A DNA stretch of 64,000 nt from Dehalococcoidia bacterium. GTDB taxonomy: Bacteria > Chloroflexota > Dehalococcoidia > E44-bin15. The notes below the pieces were generated by a model, which saw nothing but the letters and a program-made list of their open reading frames with translations, was not told the origin of the DNA and ran no database searches. Position numbers and translations under genes: made by a program. The stretch covers positions 47,853 through 111,852 of the forward strand of contig DATKYK010000017.1 of the NCBI GenBank assembly GCA_035528575.1. Reading direction: 5' to 3'. Shown here one piece after another: positions 36,154-43,430 of this stretch; positions within the stretch are counted from its first letter, which is position 1; every line of letters starts with the position of its first letter.

Positions 36154-36213
36154 ACGTCCTGCTAGTAGCTTTATCGGCTGCCAAAACAACGTCCTACCCT
36201 ACTAACAGGACGT
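36154..36213. repeat. 15-base inverted repeat upstream of the effector-like gene
   Basis: ACGTCCTGCTAGTAG (36154-36168) and CTACTAACAGGACGT (36199-36213) pair with one mismatch around a 30-base loop. It ends about 145 bases before the gene at 36357. It may be an end of a lost element, or a regulatory structure. Confidence 0.6.
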
Positions 36214-36356
36214 CGGAAAAGCCAGTTTGCATATAGAGAATCCATAATTTATGATATTAAGAACGACGCATATGGGGTTAGTGGGTTGATTTTGAAAATA
36301 GAGGATTGCGTCTTATAATCAATGGGAAAGTCAAACAGAGTTTGGAGGAGGGATAT

Positions 36357-37253
36357 ATGGCTTCAATAGAAATTGAACTTGGTACTTTGAGCAATTCTTG
36401 TTTTGTAATAATGCCCTTTTCTGCGACATTCAATGACGAATATGAGAAGGTCATTAAACCAGCAGTAGAGTCAGCTGGCTTAGTTCCAATACGTGGGGAT
36501 GAAATTTATTCAAGACCAAAAGTTATGGAGGATATTTGGAAAGCTCTGCGGTCTGCGAGAATTGTAGTTGCTGAATTGACAGGCAAAAACACGAATGTCT
36601 TTTACGAGGTGGGACTTGCCCATACTATAAGTAAACCAGTAATAATCATAACTAGGGATGAGAAAGACGTACCATTTGACTTAAAAGCCCTACGATACCT
36701 ATATTACAATATGGAAGACCCGTTTTGGGGTGAAAATCTTAAGACAGCTATTTCAGGTATGATTCTACAGGTGCTTCAAGAGAAAGAGTATGGTCACGTA
36801 TTCGAGGGAATAAAAATAGTAGGAAAAATAGAATATATACAGCCTGAAGTAGAGATTGAAAAAGAAAAGGAACTATCATGCGATTTAACAGGTATTTGGC
36901 AAGGTACTATGAATGTTGAAAAGACAGAATATAACTGCAATTTAGTTCTAGTTCAGAAAGGTGAAGAGCTTTCAGGTGCATTAAATGTATCGTGTTTCAA
37001 AAAAGAGGAGGCTGGCGAAGTACTTACATTAGTACAGGAAACTGTGGTCGGTGGAGTTAAGAACAATAGCTTCAGTATGTATGCAGTATCATATACTTAT
37101 ATACAACAAGGATTGTCATCCGGTTACTCTCTTGACTCCTTTAAGGGTGAATTGTCAGGAGATGAAGATGTAGTATCTGGTGAGAGTATTGATGAGAATA
37201 ATCGCAAAGGCGAGTTTTCATTTAAGAAAGTGAAGCCTAAACAAGAAGCTTAA
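36357..37253 (+). CDS. TIR/nucleoside-deoxyribosyltransferase-like protein with C-terminal beta domain; putative defence effector
   Basis: The ATG at 36357 follows GGAGGAGGG, giving 298 residues. The N-terminal Rossmann-like domain (about 12-145) has FVIMPFS (16-22) and the glutamate E84 in NVFYEVGLAHTISKPVIIIT. These are signatures of a family related to nucleoside 2-deoxyribosyltransferases and TIR-like NAD-cleaving domains found in bacterial conflict systems. From about 173 a separate beta-rich domain begins (CDLTGIWQGTMNVEKTEYNC, then LVQKGEELSGALNV), resembling a lipocalin-like barrel. I infer an enzyme fused to a ligand-sensing or self-inhibiting barrel. The gene is AT-rich, unlike the core genes. 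Activity is unproven. Confidence 0.72.
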   Translation: MASIEIELGTLSNSCFVIMPFSATFNDEYEKVIKPAVESAGLVPIRGDEIYSRPKVMEDIWKALRSARIVVAELTGKNTNVFYEVGLAHTISKPVIIITRDEKDVPFDLKALRYLYYNMEDPFWGENLKTAISGMILQVLQEKEYGHVFEGIKIVGKIEYIQPEVEIEKEKELSCDLTGIWQGTMNVEKTEYNCNLVLVQKGEELSGALNVSCFKKEEAGEVLTLVQETVVGGVKNNSFSMYAVSYTYIQQGLSSGYSLDSFKGELSGDEDVVSGESIDENNRKGEFSFKKVKPKQEA

Positions 37254-37534
37254 TCTAGAGGTTAGTAATGAATTATAACTGAAAGTAATGATTAACCCTA
37301 AATATGACTAATAATTAGAAGTTGATAGCTTAAGAATTGATTATTTCTTGCTAATCCACTAGATAAAAAAGGCTGATATTTGCCAATACAAAGAGGACAT
37401 CAGAAGATCATTTTTAATTCGGAATAACGTAGAAAAAGACGTTAAAGAACAAGGTAATAAGGCCTTAGACGAATTCCCAAACCGCGTGCCGATGACTTCT
37501 GAGCAAAATACTCGCAGTCTTCTCTCCTGACGGA
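37254..37534. other. AT-rich gap after the effector-like gene
   Basis: This part of a 556-base gap holds a 55-codon stop-to-stop plus frame (about 37362-37530; it reads KKADICQYKEDIRR and VEKDVKEQGNKALDEFPN) with no start or ribosome site. It may be a gene remnant. No terminator was found. Confidence 0.35.
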
Positions 37535-37675
37535 TAATCGTACGTACAAGAAATCAGATATCCCGATGTATGTTCAGTGGTAATAGGTTGCAATGGCACT
37601 ATAATTTTCAGACTAGAGACTAGAGACTAGAGACTAGAGACTAGAGTTAGGCTGCCTTTTTAGCCTAACGTCACC
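37535..37675. repeat. Dispersed repeat, copy 1, with hairpin and heptamer tandem
   Basis: It matches 40838-40964 across about 130 bases, including an invariant block around TGTATGTTCAGTGGTAATAG. It ends in the hairpin GTTAGGCT-N8-AGCCTAAC (37646-37669) and CGTCACC. This copy also contains five exact tandem AGACTAG units (37610-37644), absent from the other copy. The two copies flank the PD-(D/E)XK gene, lipoprotein and yajQ. Confidence 0.85.
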
Positions 37676-37722
37676 CAGGAGTCGGTTCAGCCAGTAGAGA
37701 AATCCCCTTGTCTTGCCTGTGG

Positions 37723-37731
37723 TGGTATAAT
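37723..37731 (+). promoter_or_regulatory. Extended -10 promoter for the PD-(D/E)XK gene
   Basis: TGGTATAAT gives a perfect -10 with the extended TG. The best -35-like TTGTCT is only 12 bases away, so recognition would rest on the extended element. It lies about 80 bases before the ATG at 37810. Confidence 0.45.
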
Positions 37732-37809
37732 GCTGGCAATACTAAACTGATAAGTGGACAAAATAGTGGGTGCAAGTCACAATCACACGGGTAATAATTC
37801 GAGGTTTGC

Positions 37810-38952
37810 ATGAACATCTTACGTATTCTCACATTAAACAAGCATGGTGACTTTGAAGAAGTATTATTCTCCTCAGCACTGAGCTATCTACTCGATCCTA
37901 AACAAGATCACGGGTTAAGCTCGAAATTACTAGAAAAAATCGCTAGAGAAGTGTTCCCCGATATTAGCCAAGCTGCCTTGGACGCGGCGGAGGTTGAACC
38001 GGAACGGACACTTGGAAACAAGGGTAACATTGACCTGCTCATAACACTGGGGGACAAGGTTCTGGCAATAGAAGTCAAGATATGGGATAGGTCTGCCAGG
38101 AACATATCACACAGTGATGAACATCAGGTCGAGAGATATTGCAGGCACCTAGCTAAAGAATTCAAAGATAGGGATTGGCAATTTATTTTTTTGATTCCTA
38201 CCTCAGCATCCCCAAAATGTATCAACGAGTTTAAAATGGTATGCGCGGGAGAATTACGGAAGAATGTCAAGCTCATGACCTGGAGCACCGGTGACCCTGT
38301 TGATGAAGGGCACGATATTCCTGAGGGCAATGTTATCCAGAAATCCGTTGAAGTGATGATATTCGAATTGATGAATGATATCCCGAGGGTGAAATTGCCG
38401 TTGAATACGCAATGGTTGGTCGATTCTCTCACAGATATCATCCCGGATATCGTTGAAAAAATCCCGGAGCCGGGCAGGTTCCCGAACAGGGATTCTCTGA
38501 TACACCTGTCGACGTGGCCCATATTCAAAGAATTTTTCACAGTTGGAAAACGATGGCCGATATCACTGCATTCAACTGTAGGGATACCATACGGCTTCGG
38601 AAATCAGCGTTCTGGGCTACATGGAAATAGCCTTTACCGGATCAGAACGGTGACGGACTATTATAGAGACTCCTCCGAGCGGGAAAAGTATCTGCCAAGA
38701 GAGAAAGTTGAAATTGAATGCTGGCCCGATGTCTACGAAGATTGTAAGCATGGGATACGTGCTTGGCTAGAAGAAATAGGATTAGATGATAGTGCGGTAA
38801 GGAATGATTACCATATTGATTCTGCGAAAAATGAACCGGTGGTCGTTCTCTCTTTGAGAAAAGATAACCAAGTCGATGAAGAACAAGTAAACCGCTTGAA
38901 TCATATCTTAAAAGAGAGCTTCAGAAGATTATCTGAGAAAAAAAGAGGGTGA
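37810..38952 (+). CDS. PD-(D/E)XK nuclease superfamily protein
   Basis: This 380-residue protein has the nuclease core near its N-terminus: LSYLLDPKQDHGL (24-36), then D75 in NIDLLI and E88-x-K90 in LAIEVKIW. These form the D-x12-E-x-K metal site. H104/Q106 in SDEHQVERYCRHL follow. It matches the PDDEXK_4-like group often found in defence islands and beside toxins. The C-terminal half (about 200-375) has no recognised fold. It is neither type II restriction-like with a methyltransferase neighbour nor RecB-like. It probably cuts DNA or RNA, in a role related to the nearby effector-like gene, but this is inference. Confidence 0.78.
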   Translation: MNILRILTLNKHGDFEEVLFSSALSYLLDPKQDHGLSSKLLEKIAREVFPDISQAALDAAEVEPERTLGNKGNIDLLITLGDKVLAIEVKIWDRSARNISHSDEHQVERYCRHLAKEFKDRDWQFIFLIPTSASPKCINEFKMVCAGELRKNVKLMTWSTGDPVDEGHDIPEGNVIQKSVEVMIFELMNDIPRVKLPLNTQWLVDSLTDIIPDIVEKIPEPGRFPNRDSLIHLSTWPIFKEFFTVGKRWPISLHSTVGIPYGFGNQRSGLHGNSLYRIRTVTDYYRDSSEREKYLPREKVEIECWPDVYEDCKHGIRAWLEEIGLDDSAVRNDYHIDSAKNEPVVVLSLRKDNQVDEEQVNRLNHILKESFRRLSEKKRG

Positions 38953-39112
38953 AAAGAAGACGCCTTTCGAAGAATGAGGCGATACTGTCTTGTCGGAACA
39001 GTGTCCCTGTCTCTCCCCGTAGTTTGTCTGGCTGTGCCTCCTCTAGTTCTTTGGCCATGAACCGCACGCGGCTTTTTGCTAGGCCAATCTCACTTTGAGT
39101 CATCTTTTCCAT
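38921..39112 (-). CDS. Small uncharacterised protein (uncertain)
   Basis: A 63-residue minus frame starts at the ATG at 39112 with GGGAGAGA four bases upstream. It reads EKMTQSEIGLAKSRVRFMAK and ends in a hydrophobic FERRLLFTLFFSQIIF that overlaps the end of the PD-(D/E)XK gene tail to tail. The good ribosome site supports it; the overlap and lack of any known family argue against it. Confidence 0.35.
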   Translation of the reverse strand: MEKMTQSEIGLAKSRVRFMAKELEEAQPDKLRGETGTLFRQDSIASFFERRLLFTLFFSQIIF

Positions 39113-39174
39113 TTCTCTCCCTTCCCAACAAACAATATGGGACTCCCTTACCTTCAACTTGACTTTGTTAAGGA

Positions 39175-39843
39175 TTATGGATACTTAAAGACTACAAACT
39201 GAAAGCTCCCAATAGCATAGGGAACTGAGACATATTGAGGGTCCCAACCACTCTCAACCTTATGGAGGGTTACGCATAGCTTTCCGTTAACGTTACCAGC
39301 ACTGGTAAAGAGAGGAGGAGGACCACCTATCGGAGTGACCTGAACTACGTAGTTTAACTGATTGTAACTTATCCCAGTTAGTGTAATGGTATAACAATCT
39401 CCATTCCAGGTCACTTCATCTACATTATATCCGCTGATTAGTCGGGGATGTCCCTCAGGTTGGTTTGTATAGTCCTCATAGACATAGCCCATTGCAACAA
39501 TTAGGTTTTCTCCTGCTAGTCCTTGCATACCCTGTAGGCCTTGAATTCCTTGAGGACCCTGATCTCCCTGGTTCCCTTTATCTCCCTTTAGACCCTGGAT
39601 ACCTTGGATTCCTTGAGGACCCTGTTCTCCCTTCTCCCCTTTATCCCCTGTATCTCCTTTTACTCCTGGAGGGCCTTGCTCCCCTTGTGGCCCCCCTTCG
39701 TCTCCTTTTAGACCCTGGATACCTTGGATTCCCTGAGGTCCCTGAGGCCCTACCAACCCCTGTTGGCCTGTACAGCTTGATAATATCAACAGACAACCTA
39801 GTAGGACCACTGCTACTGTTAGAAATCTCCTCCTGCCTTTCAT
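39175..39843 (-). CDS. Collagen-like lipoprotein
   Basis: The 222-residue protein starts with a lipoprotein signal ([18 protein letters not shown], lipobox ending SSC). About 27 G-x-y triplets follow from residue 29 to about 112, many of the form [15 protein letters not shown] compact beta-rich C-terminal domain of about 110 residues has two cysteines. Bacterial collagen-like proteins form triple-helical stalks with the C-terminal domain outward, in adhesion, spores or phage tails. Near-identical 45-base blocks encode the repeats, which shows recent slippage. A TGTCATTC-type repeat is not associated with it. Confidence 0.85.
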   Translation of the reverse strand: MKGRRRFLTVAVVLLGCLLILSSCTGQQGLVGPQGPQGIQGIQGLKGDEGGPQGEQGPPGVKGDTGDKGEKGEQGPQGIQGIQGLKGDKGNQGDQGPQGIQGLQGMQGLAGENLIVAMGYVYEDYTNQPEGHPRLISGYNVDEVTWNGDCYTITLTGISYNQLNYVVQVTPIGGPPPLFTSAGNVNGKLCVTLHKVESGWDPQYVSVPYAIGSFQFVVFKYP

Positions 39844-40058
39844 TGTAATGCCTCCTTTACCACTATACCCTTTCCTCTCTTTTTGAGTTACAGGATCACG
39901 TTTGAACCGAAGCTGCTTTTTTAACGCTAATTTGGCGACAAACTAAACTGCACGGGTCGTCACCAAAAGGTACTCCAGCTAAAAAATGGGGTTTTACCGA
40001 CGGACACAGAAGCTCTAATTCGTATCTGACGGCACAGGACGGCACACCTAGCATAGAA
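39844..40058. other. Gap before the tRNA-Thr 5' half
   Basis: These bases hold the promoter region of the minus-strand lipoprotein gene, nothing else recognisable. CGGACGG-type direct repeats near 40030 are short and not interpreted. Confidence 0.35.
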
Positions 40059-40095
40059 TTACGAAACCGCTGCTCTGCCTCTGAGCTACGCTGGC
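40059..40095 (-). repeat. tRNA-Thr 5'-half fragment (putative attachment-site remnant)
   Basis: Thirty-seven bases match the first half of tRNA-Thr(CGU): acceptor GCCAGCG, D arm, anticodon stem GCGGT and loop TTCGTAA. The D loop differs at two bases. Homology stops right after the anticodon loop. With the 3' half at 14470-14511 it would rebuild one complete tRNA. Confidence 0.8.
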
Positions 40096-40224
40096 GTCAA
40101 TGAGTAGTGTGTCACAAAGGATGCCGATTTCAGGAAATCAGCCATCCCGATATTTGTGCAATAGTCTGGCTCGTGGCGAATTCAGTTATGCCTGGCTATT
40201 TGTAATGTGCCAAGTTAGGGGGCA

Positions 40225-40716
40225 TCAGCTCTTCATGTTGACAAACTGCAGAGGAATGCTGTAATCCTGCTCCTTAAGCAGCCGCATGATTTCCTGGAGG
40301 TCATCGATCTTCTTGCCGGTGATCCTGACCTGTTCGTCTTGAATAGTTGGCTGAACCTTGATCTTAAGACCCTTGATGAGTTTGACGATTTTCTGGCAGG
40401 TCTCTTTGGGGATACCCTCCTTGATAAGGATATCCATCTTTGCTGTGCCATGGGAGGTGGGTTCGATCTCCTTGAGGTCCAGACACTTGGGATCCAATTT
40501 AAGACGAATGCATTGACCAATGAGCATCTCTGTAACTACTTTAACCTTCCAATCGTCTCCAGTAACAATATTAATATACTTAGATTTTCGGTCGAAAGTG
40601 ATCTCAGACTTCACGTTTTTGAAATCGAATCGCGAGGAGATTTCACGCTTCACGTTGTTGATTGCATTGTCCAGTGCCTGCAGGTCCACCTTACTCACCA
40701 CATCTACTGATGGCAT
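40225..40716 (-). CDS. yajQ: YajQ family (DUF520) nucleotide-binding protein
   Basis: At 163 residues this is a full-length YajQ protein with two ferredoxin-like halves. It begins SVDVVSKVDLQALDNAINNV and has REISSRFDFKNVKSEITFD, followed by RLKLDPKCLDLKEIEPTSHG and KLIKGLKIKVQPTIQDEQVR. Members bind cyclic di-GMP in Xanthomonas and related bacteria, and have also been linked to tmRNA and nucleic acid binding. No partner is visible. It lies just outside the right tRNA-Thr fragment, so it belongs to the conserved flank. Confidence 0.93.
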   Translation of the reverse strand: MPSVDVVSKVDLQALDNAINNVKREISSRFDFKNVKSEITFDRKSKYINIVTGDDWKVKVVTEMLIGQCIRLKLDPKCLDLKEIEPTSHGTAKMDILIKEGIPKETCQKIVKLIKGLKIKVQPTIQDEQVRITGKKIDDLQEIMRLLKEQDYSIPLQFVNMKS

Positions 40717-40837
40717 CTTTACCTCCTTGGTAGTGACGATTCATCCGATTTATTTTACCACGAAAGTGACAATGACTCTGAATAATACGCGCAAGCATCT
40801 TCCGGGAATAATATTCACAGCCTCTTCCCCGCTCGGC

Positions 40838-40964
40838 TAATCGTAAGTACAAGAAATAAGACATCCCGATGTATGTTCAGTGGTAATAGGCTGCAATGGC
40901 ACTACAATTTTAAGACTGGAGAGCGGAGTTAGGCTGCATTATCATATATTGGCCTAACGTCACC
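40838..40964. repeat. Dispersed repeat, copy 2, with variable-loop hairpin
   Basis: Counterpart of 37535-37675. The closing hairpin here is GTTAGGC-N17-GCCTAAC (40928-40958). The arms match copy 1 while the loop differs in sequence and length, and the heptamer tandem is missing. CGTCACC follows in both copies. Confidence 0.85.
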
Positions 40965-41165
40965 GGTCTTAGCCCTGTGGTTACCGCAGGGGCGGATAGG
41001 GCTTCATCAGGTGATTTAGATGAAGTCCCGCACATGGTAAAGGCTTTACAATTAAGATAAGATGGGCTTTTAACCCAGGGAGCTTCACTTCCGGCTAAAT
41101 GCTGCCACCTGGAAGAGCAGGTGAATATACTTCGGTAGGTAAGGTCCCTCGGTGGCGGCAATAGC
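40965..41165. ncRNA. Hairpin-rich region, candidate structured RNA
   Basis: Several stems follow one another. CCCTG...CAGGG lies at 40973-40991 and GGGCTTCATC pairs with GATGAAG(T)CCC at 40999-41029. TGGG...CCCA lies near 41063-41080 and CACCTG-GAAGAG-CAGGTG at 41106-41123. An outer TGCCACC can pair with GGTGGCGGCA near 41151. No known RNA family was recognised; tmRNA, SRP RNA and RNase P signatures were sought and not found. A minus frame of 83 codons also crosses it. The strand is undecided. Confidence 0.3.
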
Positions 41166-41248
41166 TTTATACTGATGGCTCTATTGACACCGCTGGGTAA
41201 ACATGCTATTTTTCTTCAATATAAATCGAATAGGGAAAGGGGGATCAC

Positions 41249-41860
41249 ATGGGTAAGCTGGTGGACAGGATGATCAGAGCAGCGAAGCTAGATGGTAACC
41301 TATATGAAGTGGATAGCATGATCAGAGCAGCGAAGCTAGACGTTAACCTCTATGAAGAGGTAGAGGCCGACAAAACTGCGACACGTCAAGCGCTCCTCGT
41401 GGTCTTGATTTACAGCATATGTGCTGGAATAGGGGCAGGCCTTGTCAATGTATGGGACGAAGGTGTGGGGCATTACTTCTTGAGCCTATTTTTAGGGTCG
41501 CTATTTGCTCTCGTGTTCTGGTTGATATGGTCCCTAATCACCTACTTAATCGGCACCACTTTTTTTAAGGGGCCGAAGACAAAAGCAACCTACGGTGAGC
41601 TGCTGCGCACCATTGGTTTCGCGGCATCACCAGGGGTACTAATGATATTTGTCTTCATTCCCTTTGTCGGGGGAGTTATATCGTTTCTAGTATGGATATG
41701 GATGTTAGTCGCCATGGTCATTGCGGTGAGGCAAGCCCTGGACTTCACCACAGGGCGTGCCATTGGCACCGTTGTGGTGGGAGGTGTTGTATACCTGGTG
41801 GTCGCCCTTATTATAGGTATGGTATTGGGGCTGGGCATATATGGTATTTCTGAATTGTGA
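41249..41860 (+). CDS. YIP1-family-like membrane protein
   Basis: This 203-residue protein has a soluble N-terminus followed by five or so transmembrane segments (QALLVVLIYSICAGIGAGLV, FLGSLFALVFWLIWSLITYL, and three more). The arrangement and ATYGELLRTIGFAASPGVLM are typical of bacterial YIP1/DUF1282-like proteins. The N-terminus contains a near-perfect 13-residue duplication (SMIRAAKLDVNLYEEV after DRMIRAAKLDGNLYEV), visible as a 39-base direct repeat in the DNA. GGAAAGGGGG lies before the ATG. The function is unknown. Confidence 0.75.
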   Translation: MGKLVDRMIRAAKLDGNLYEVDSMIRAAKLDVNLYEEVEADKTATRQALLVVLIYSICAGIGAGLVNVWDEGVGHYFLSLFLGSLFALVFWLIWSLITYLIGTTFFKGPKTKATYGELLRTIGFAASPGVLMIFVFIPFVGGVISFLVWIWMLVAMVIAVRQALDFTTGRAIGTVVVGGVVYLVVALIIGMVLGLGIYGISEL

Positions 41861-42453
41861 TGGTGTCACTAAAGCCTGGCTCATCACACCCGTTTTTCCC
41901 GGCGTAGCCTATCCCGCTGTAGGCCTCTACTTCGTCGTCTCACTGTGGCTCGATGAAGATAAGCCCTGATCCACGGTTTAAAAAATCGGCTGCAGAATGG
42001 GCAACGTCTCAAGGATGCTCAATATAGCTATGTGCGGTGCGCAAATCCTCGTACTCGGCGTTGCTATTTAGGTCGCTCACGAAACTAACGCAGGTATATG
42101 CACTTTCCCGACGTTCGTTTTCATATGTCCTATCTTCTACCAGGAAGCTCGTGAGTTCGTTGTCTGTGGAGTTTATTGGGGTATATCCGATACCCGTTTT
42201 GTCGATGCATCTCATATCGTAGCCTTAATAAGCGCCGAGGGCATAATCCATATGAGCAATAGCGTAAAAAATATGCACCTAATCTAGAGCTGTCAGGTTT
42301 CAATTCAAGGTGTGTCATGAGTTTTGTGTGAGCTTTTTCAAGCTCCACGAACTCGAGTAATTTACTCACTCCCCTGGCGATATCTCAAGCAATAGGTTGA
42401 AGCGAGGATGGGGAAGGAGTATCATGGGGTAAATAGAATCGGAGGTTTCTTGT
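41861..42453. other. Non-coding gap before pyrD
   Basis: No supported gene lies in these 593 bases. A plus frame overlapping the end of the YIP1-like gene stays open to a TGA at 41967-41969 and reads AYPAVGLYFVVSLWLDEDKP. It has no start and may be a relic. The pyrD promoter is expected in the last 150 bases but no consensus match is clear. Confidence 0.4.
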
Positions 42454-43380
42454 TTGAACCTTTCTATTCAGATTGCACCCAATAACAGGCGAGGGCTCAA
42501 ACTGAGAAATCCGGTGATGACGGCATCGGGGACGGTTGGCTATGGCACGGAGTATGCTGAATTGGTTGACATCGAAAGGCTGGGAGCTATCGTCAGCAAA
42601 GGGACCACACTGAGCCCTTGCTCGGGCAACCCGCAACCGCGCCTTTTCGAGACCGCCTCGGGGCTTCTTAATTCGGTAGGGCTGCAAAATATTGGCGTGG
42701 ATGCCCTTATCAATGATAAAGCGCCCATCTGGGTTACCTGGCTGACCCCGGTGATCGTGAACATTGCGGGGGAAGGCATCAGAGACTATGCCGAGATAGC
42801 GCGCAGGCTTGATGGCGTAGCCGGGGTAAGCGGCATCGAGGTAAATATAAGCTGTCCCAATGTCGCTCGGGGGGGGATGGAGTTTGGCGTCAGCCCTCAA
42901 GCCGCTGCGGAGGTAACCCGGGCGGTGAGAGAGCACACCACCCTACCTGTTATCGTCAAGCTGTCCCCTAATGTAGCTGGCATCGCAAGGATCGCTCTCG
43001 CTGTTGAGGAGGCGGGGGCCGATGCTATATCCCTGATTAATACCCTGCGCGGTATAGCGATCGACATAACGGAGAGAAGGCCATTTCTAGGGGGAATCAC
43101 CGGGGGGCTCTCGGGGCCTGCCATCAAGCCAATTGCCTTATACATGGTTTATCAGGTGTCTCAAGAGGTAGCGGCTCCCGTCATCGGCTGTGGCGGTATA
43201 GCCTCCGCCAACGACGCTATTGAGTTCATCATGGCCGGGGCCAGCGCGGTGCAGGTCGGCACAGCGGGTATGGTTGACCCCGGTGCCCCGCTGGAGATTC
43301 TCTCAGGCATCGAGCGCTTTATGGAAAGGGAGGGAGTGGCGGATATTGCCGGGCTGATTGGCGTGGCCAAAGCTCCTTGA
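42454..43380 (+). CDS. pyrD: Dihydroorotate dehydrogenase, catalytic subunit (class 1B type)
   Basis: This flavoprotein oxidises dihydroorotate to orotate in pyrimidine synthesis. The 308-residue TIM barrel has NPVMTASGTVGYG near the start, NSVGLQNIGVD, the FMN-binding IEVNISCPNV with the class 1 catalytic cysteine, and VIGCGGIASANDAIEFIMAG near the end. Class 1B enzymes use an iron-sulphur partner, PyrK; none is adjacent here, so it must lie elsewhere or another acceptor is used. It starts at TTG with GGAGG eight bases upstream. ilvD follows by 50 bases. Confidence 0.95.
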   Translation: MNLSIQIAPNNRRGLKLRNPVMTASGTVGYGTEYAELVDIERLGAIVSKGTTLSPCSGNPQPRLFETASGLLNSVGLQNIGVDALINDKAPIWVTWLTPVIVNIAGEGIRDYAEIARRLDGVAGVSGIEVNISCPNVARGGMEFGVSPQAAAEVTRAVREHTTLPVIVKLSPNVAGIARIALAVEEAGADAISLINTLRGIAIDITERRPFLGGITGGLSGPAIKPIALYMVYQVSQEVAAPVIGCGGIASANDAIEFIMAGASAVQVGTAGMVDPGAPLEILSGIERFMEREGVADIAGLIGVAKAP

Positions 43381-43430
43381 CAAGTTGGTGAGCGCTATGA
43401 TACTTTTTCGAATGAATCAGGAGGGGTAAG

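Larger units (their letters stand above)
35826..36356. other. Repeat-rich junction region
   Basis: About 530 bases carry no gene. It contains a GC-rich purine tract (35870-35900), the tRNA-Thr 5'-end fragment at 35967-35977 with its duplicated flank, a compact hairpin at 36073-36102 and a 15-base-arm inverted repeat at 36154-36213. It separates the MDR cluster from the putative effector gene and looks like a scar of several recombination events. Confidence 0.55.

Noticed and set aside
37646..37669. GTTAGGC/GCCTAAC arms resembling integron attC core sites
   Set aside because: In attC the order is RYYYAAC first and GTTRRRY last, with extra L boxes; here the order is reversed and the spacing is 8-17 bases, so this is a simple hairpin. 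No integron integrase is present.
39459..39849. Repetitive sequence at the lipoprotein gene as a CRISPR array
   Set aside because: The repetition is in-frame G-x-y coding sequence on minus with no regular repeat-spacer pattern; no Cas genes are present.
40965..41165. Group II intron, tmRNA, SRP RNA or RNase P RNA
   Set aside because: No domain V-like hairpin or reverse transcriptase, no tRNA-like end with resume codon, no GGAAG tetraloop domain and no RNase P core motif were found. Kept only as an unassigned structured region.
42009..42369. Small minus-strand frames in the gap before pyrD
   Set aside because: No ribosome sites, overlapping frames in several phases and no protein-like composition.
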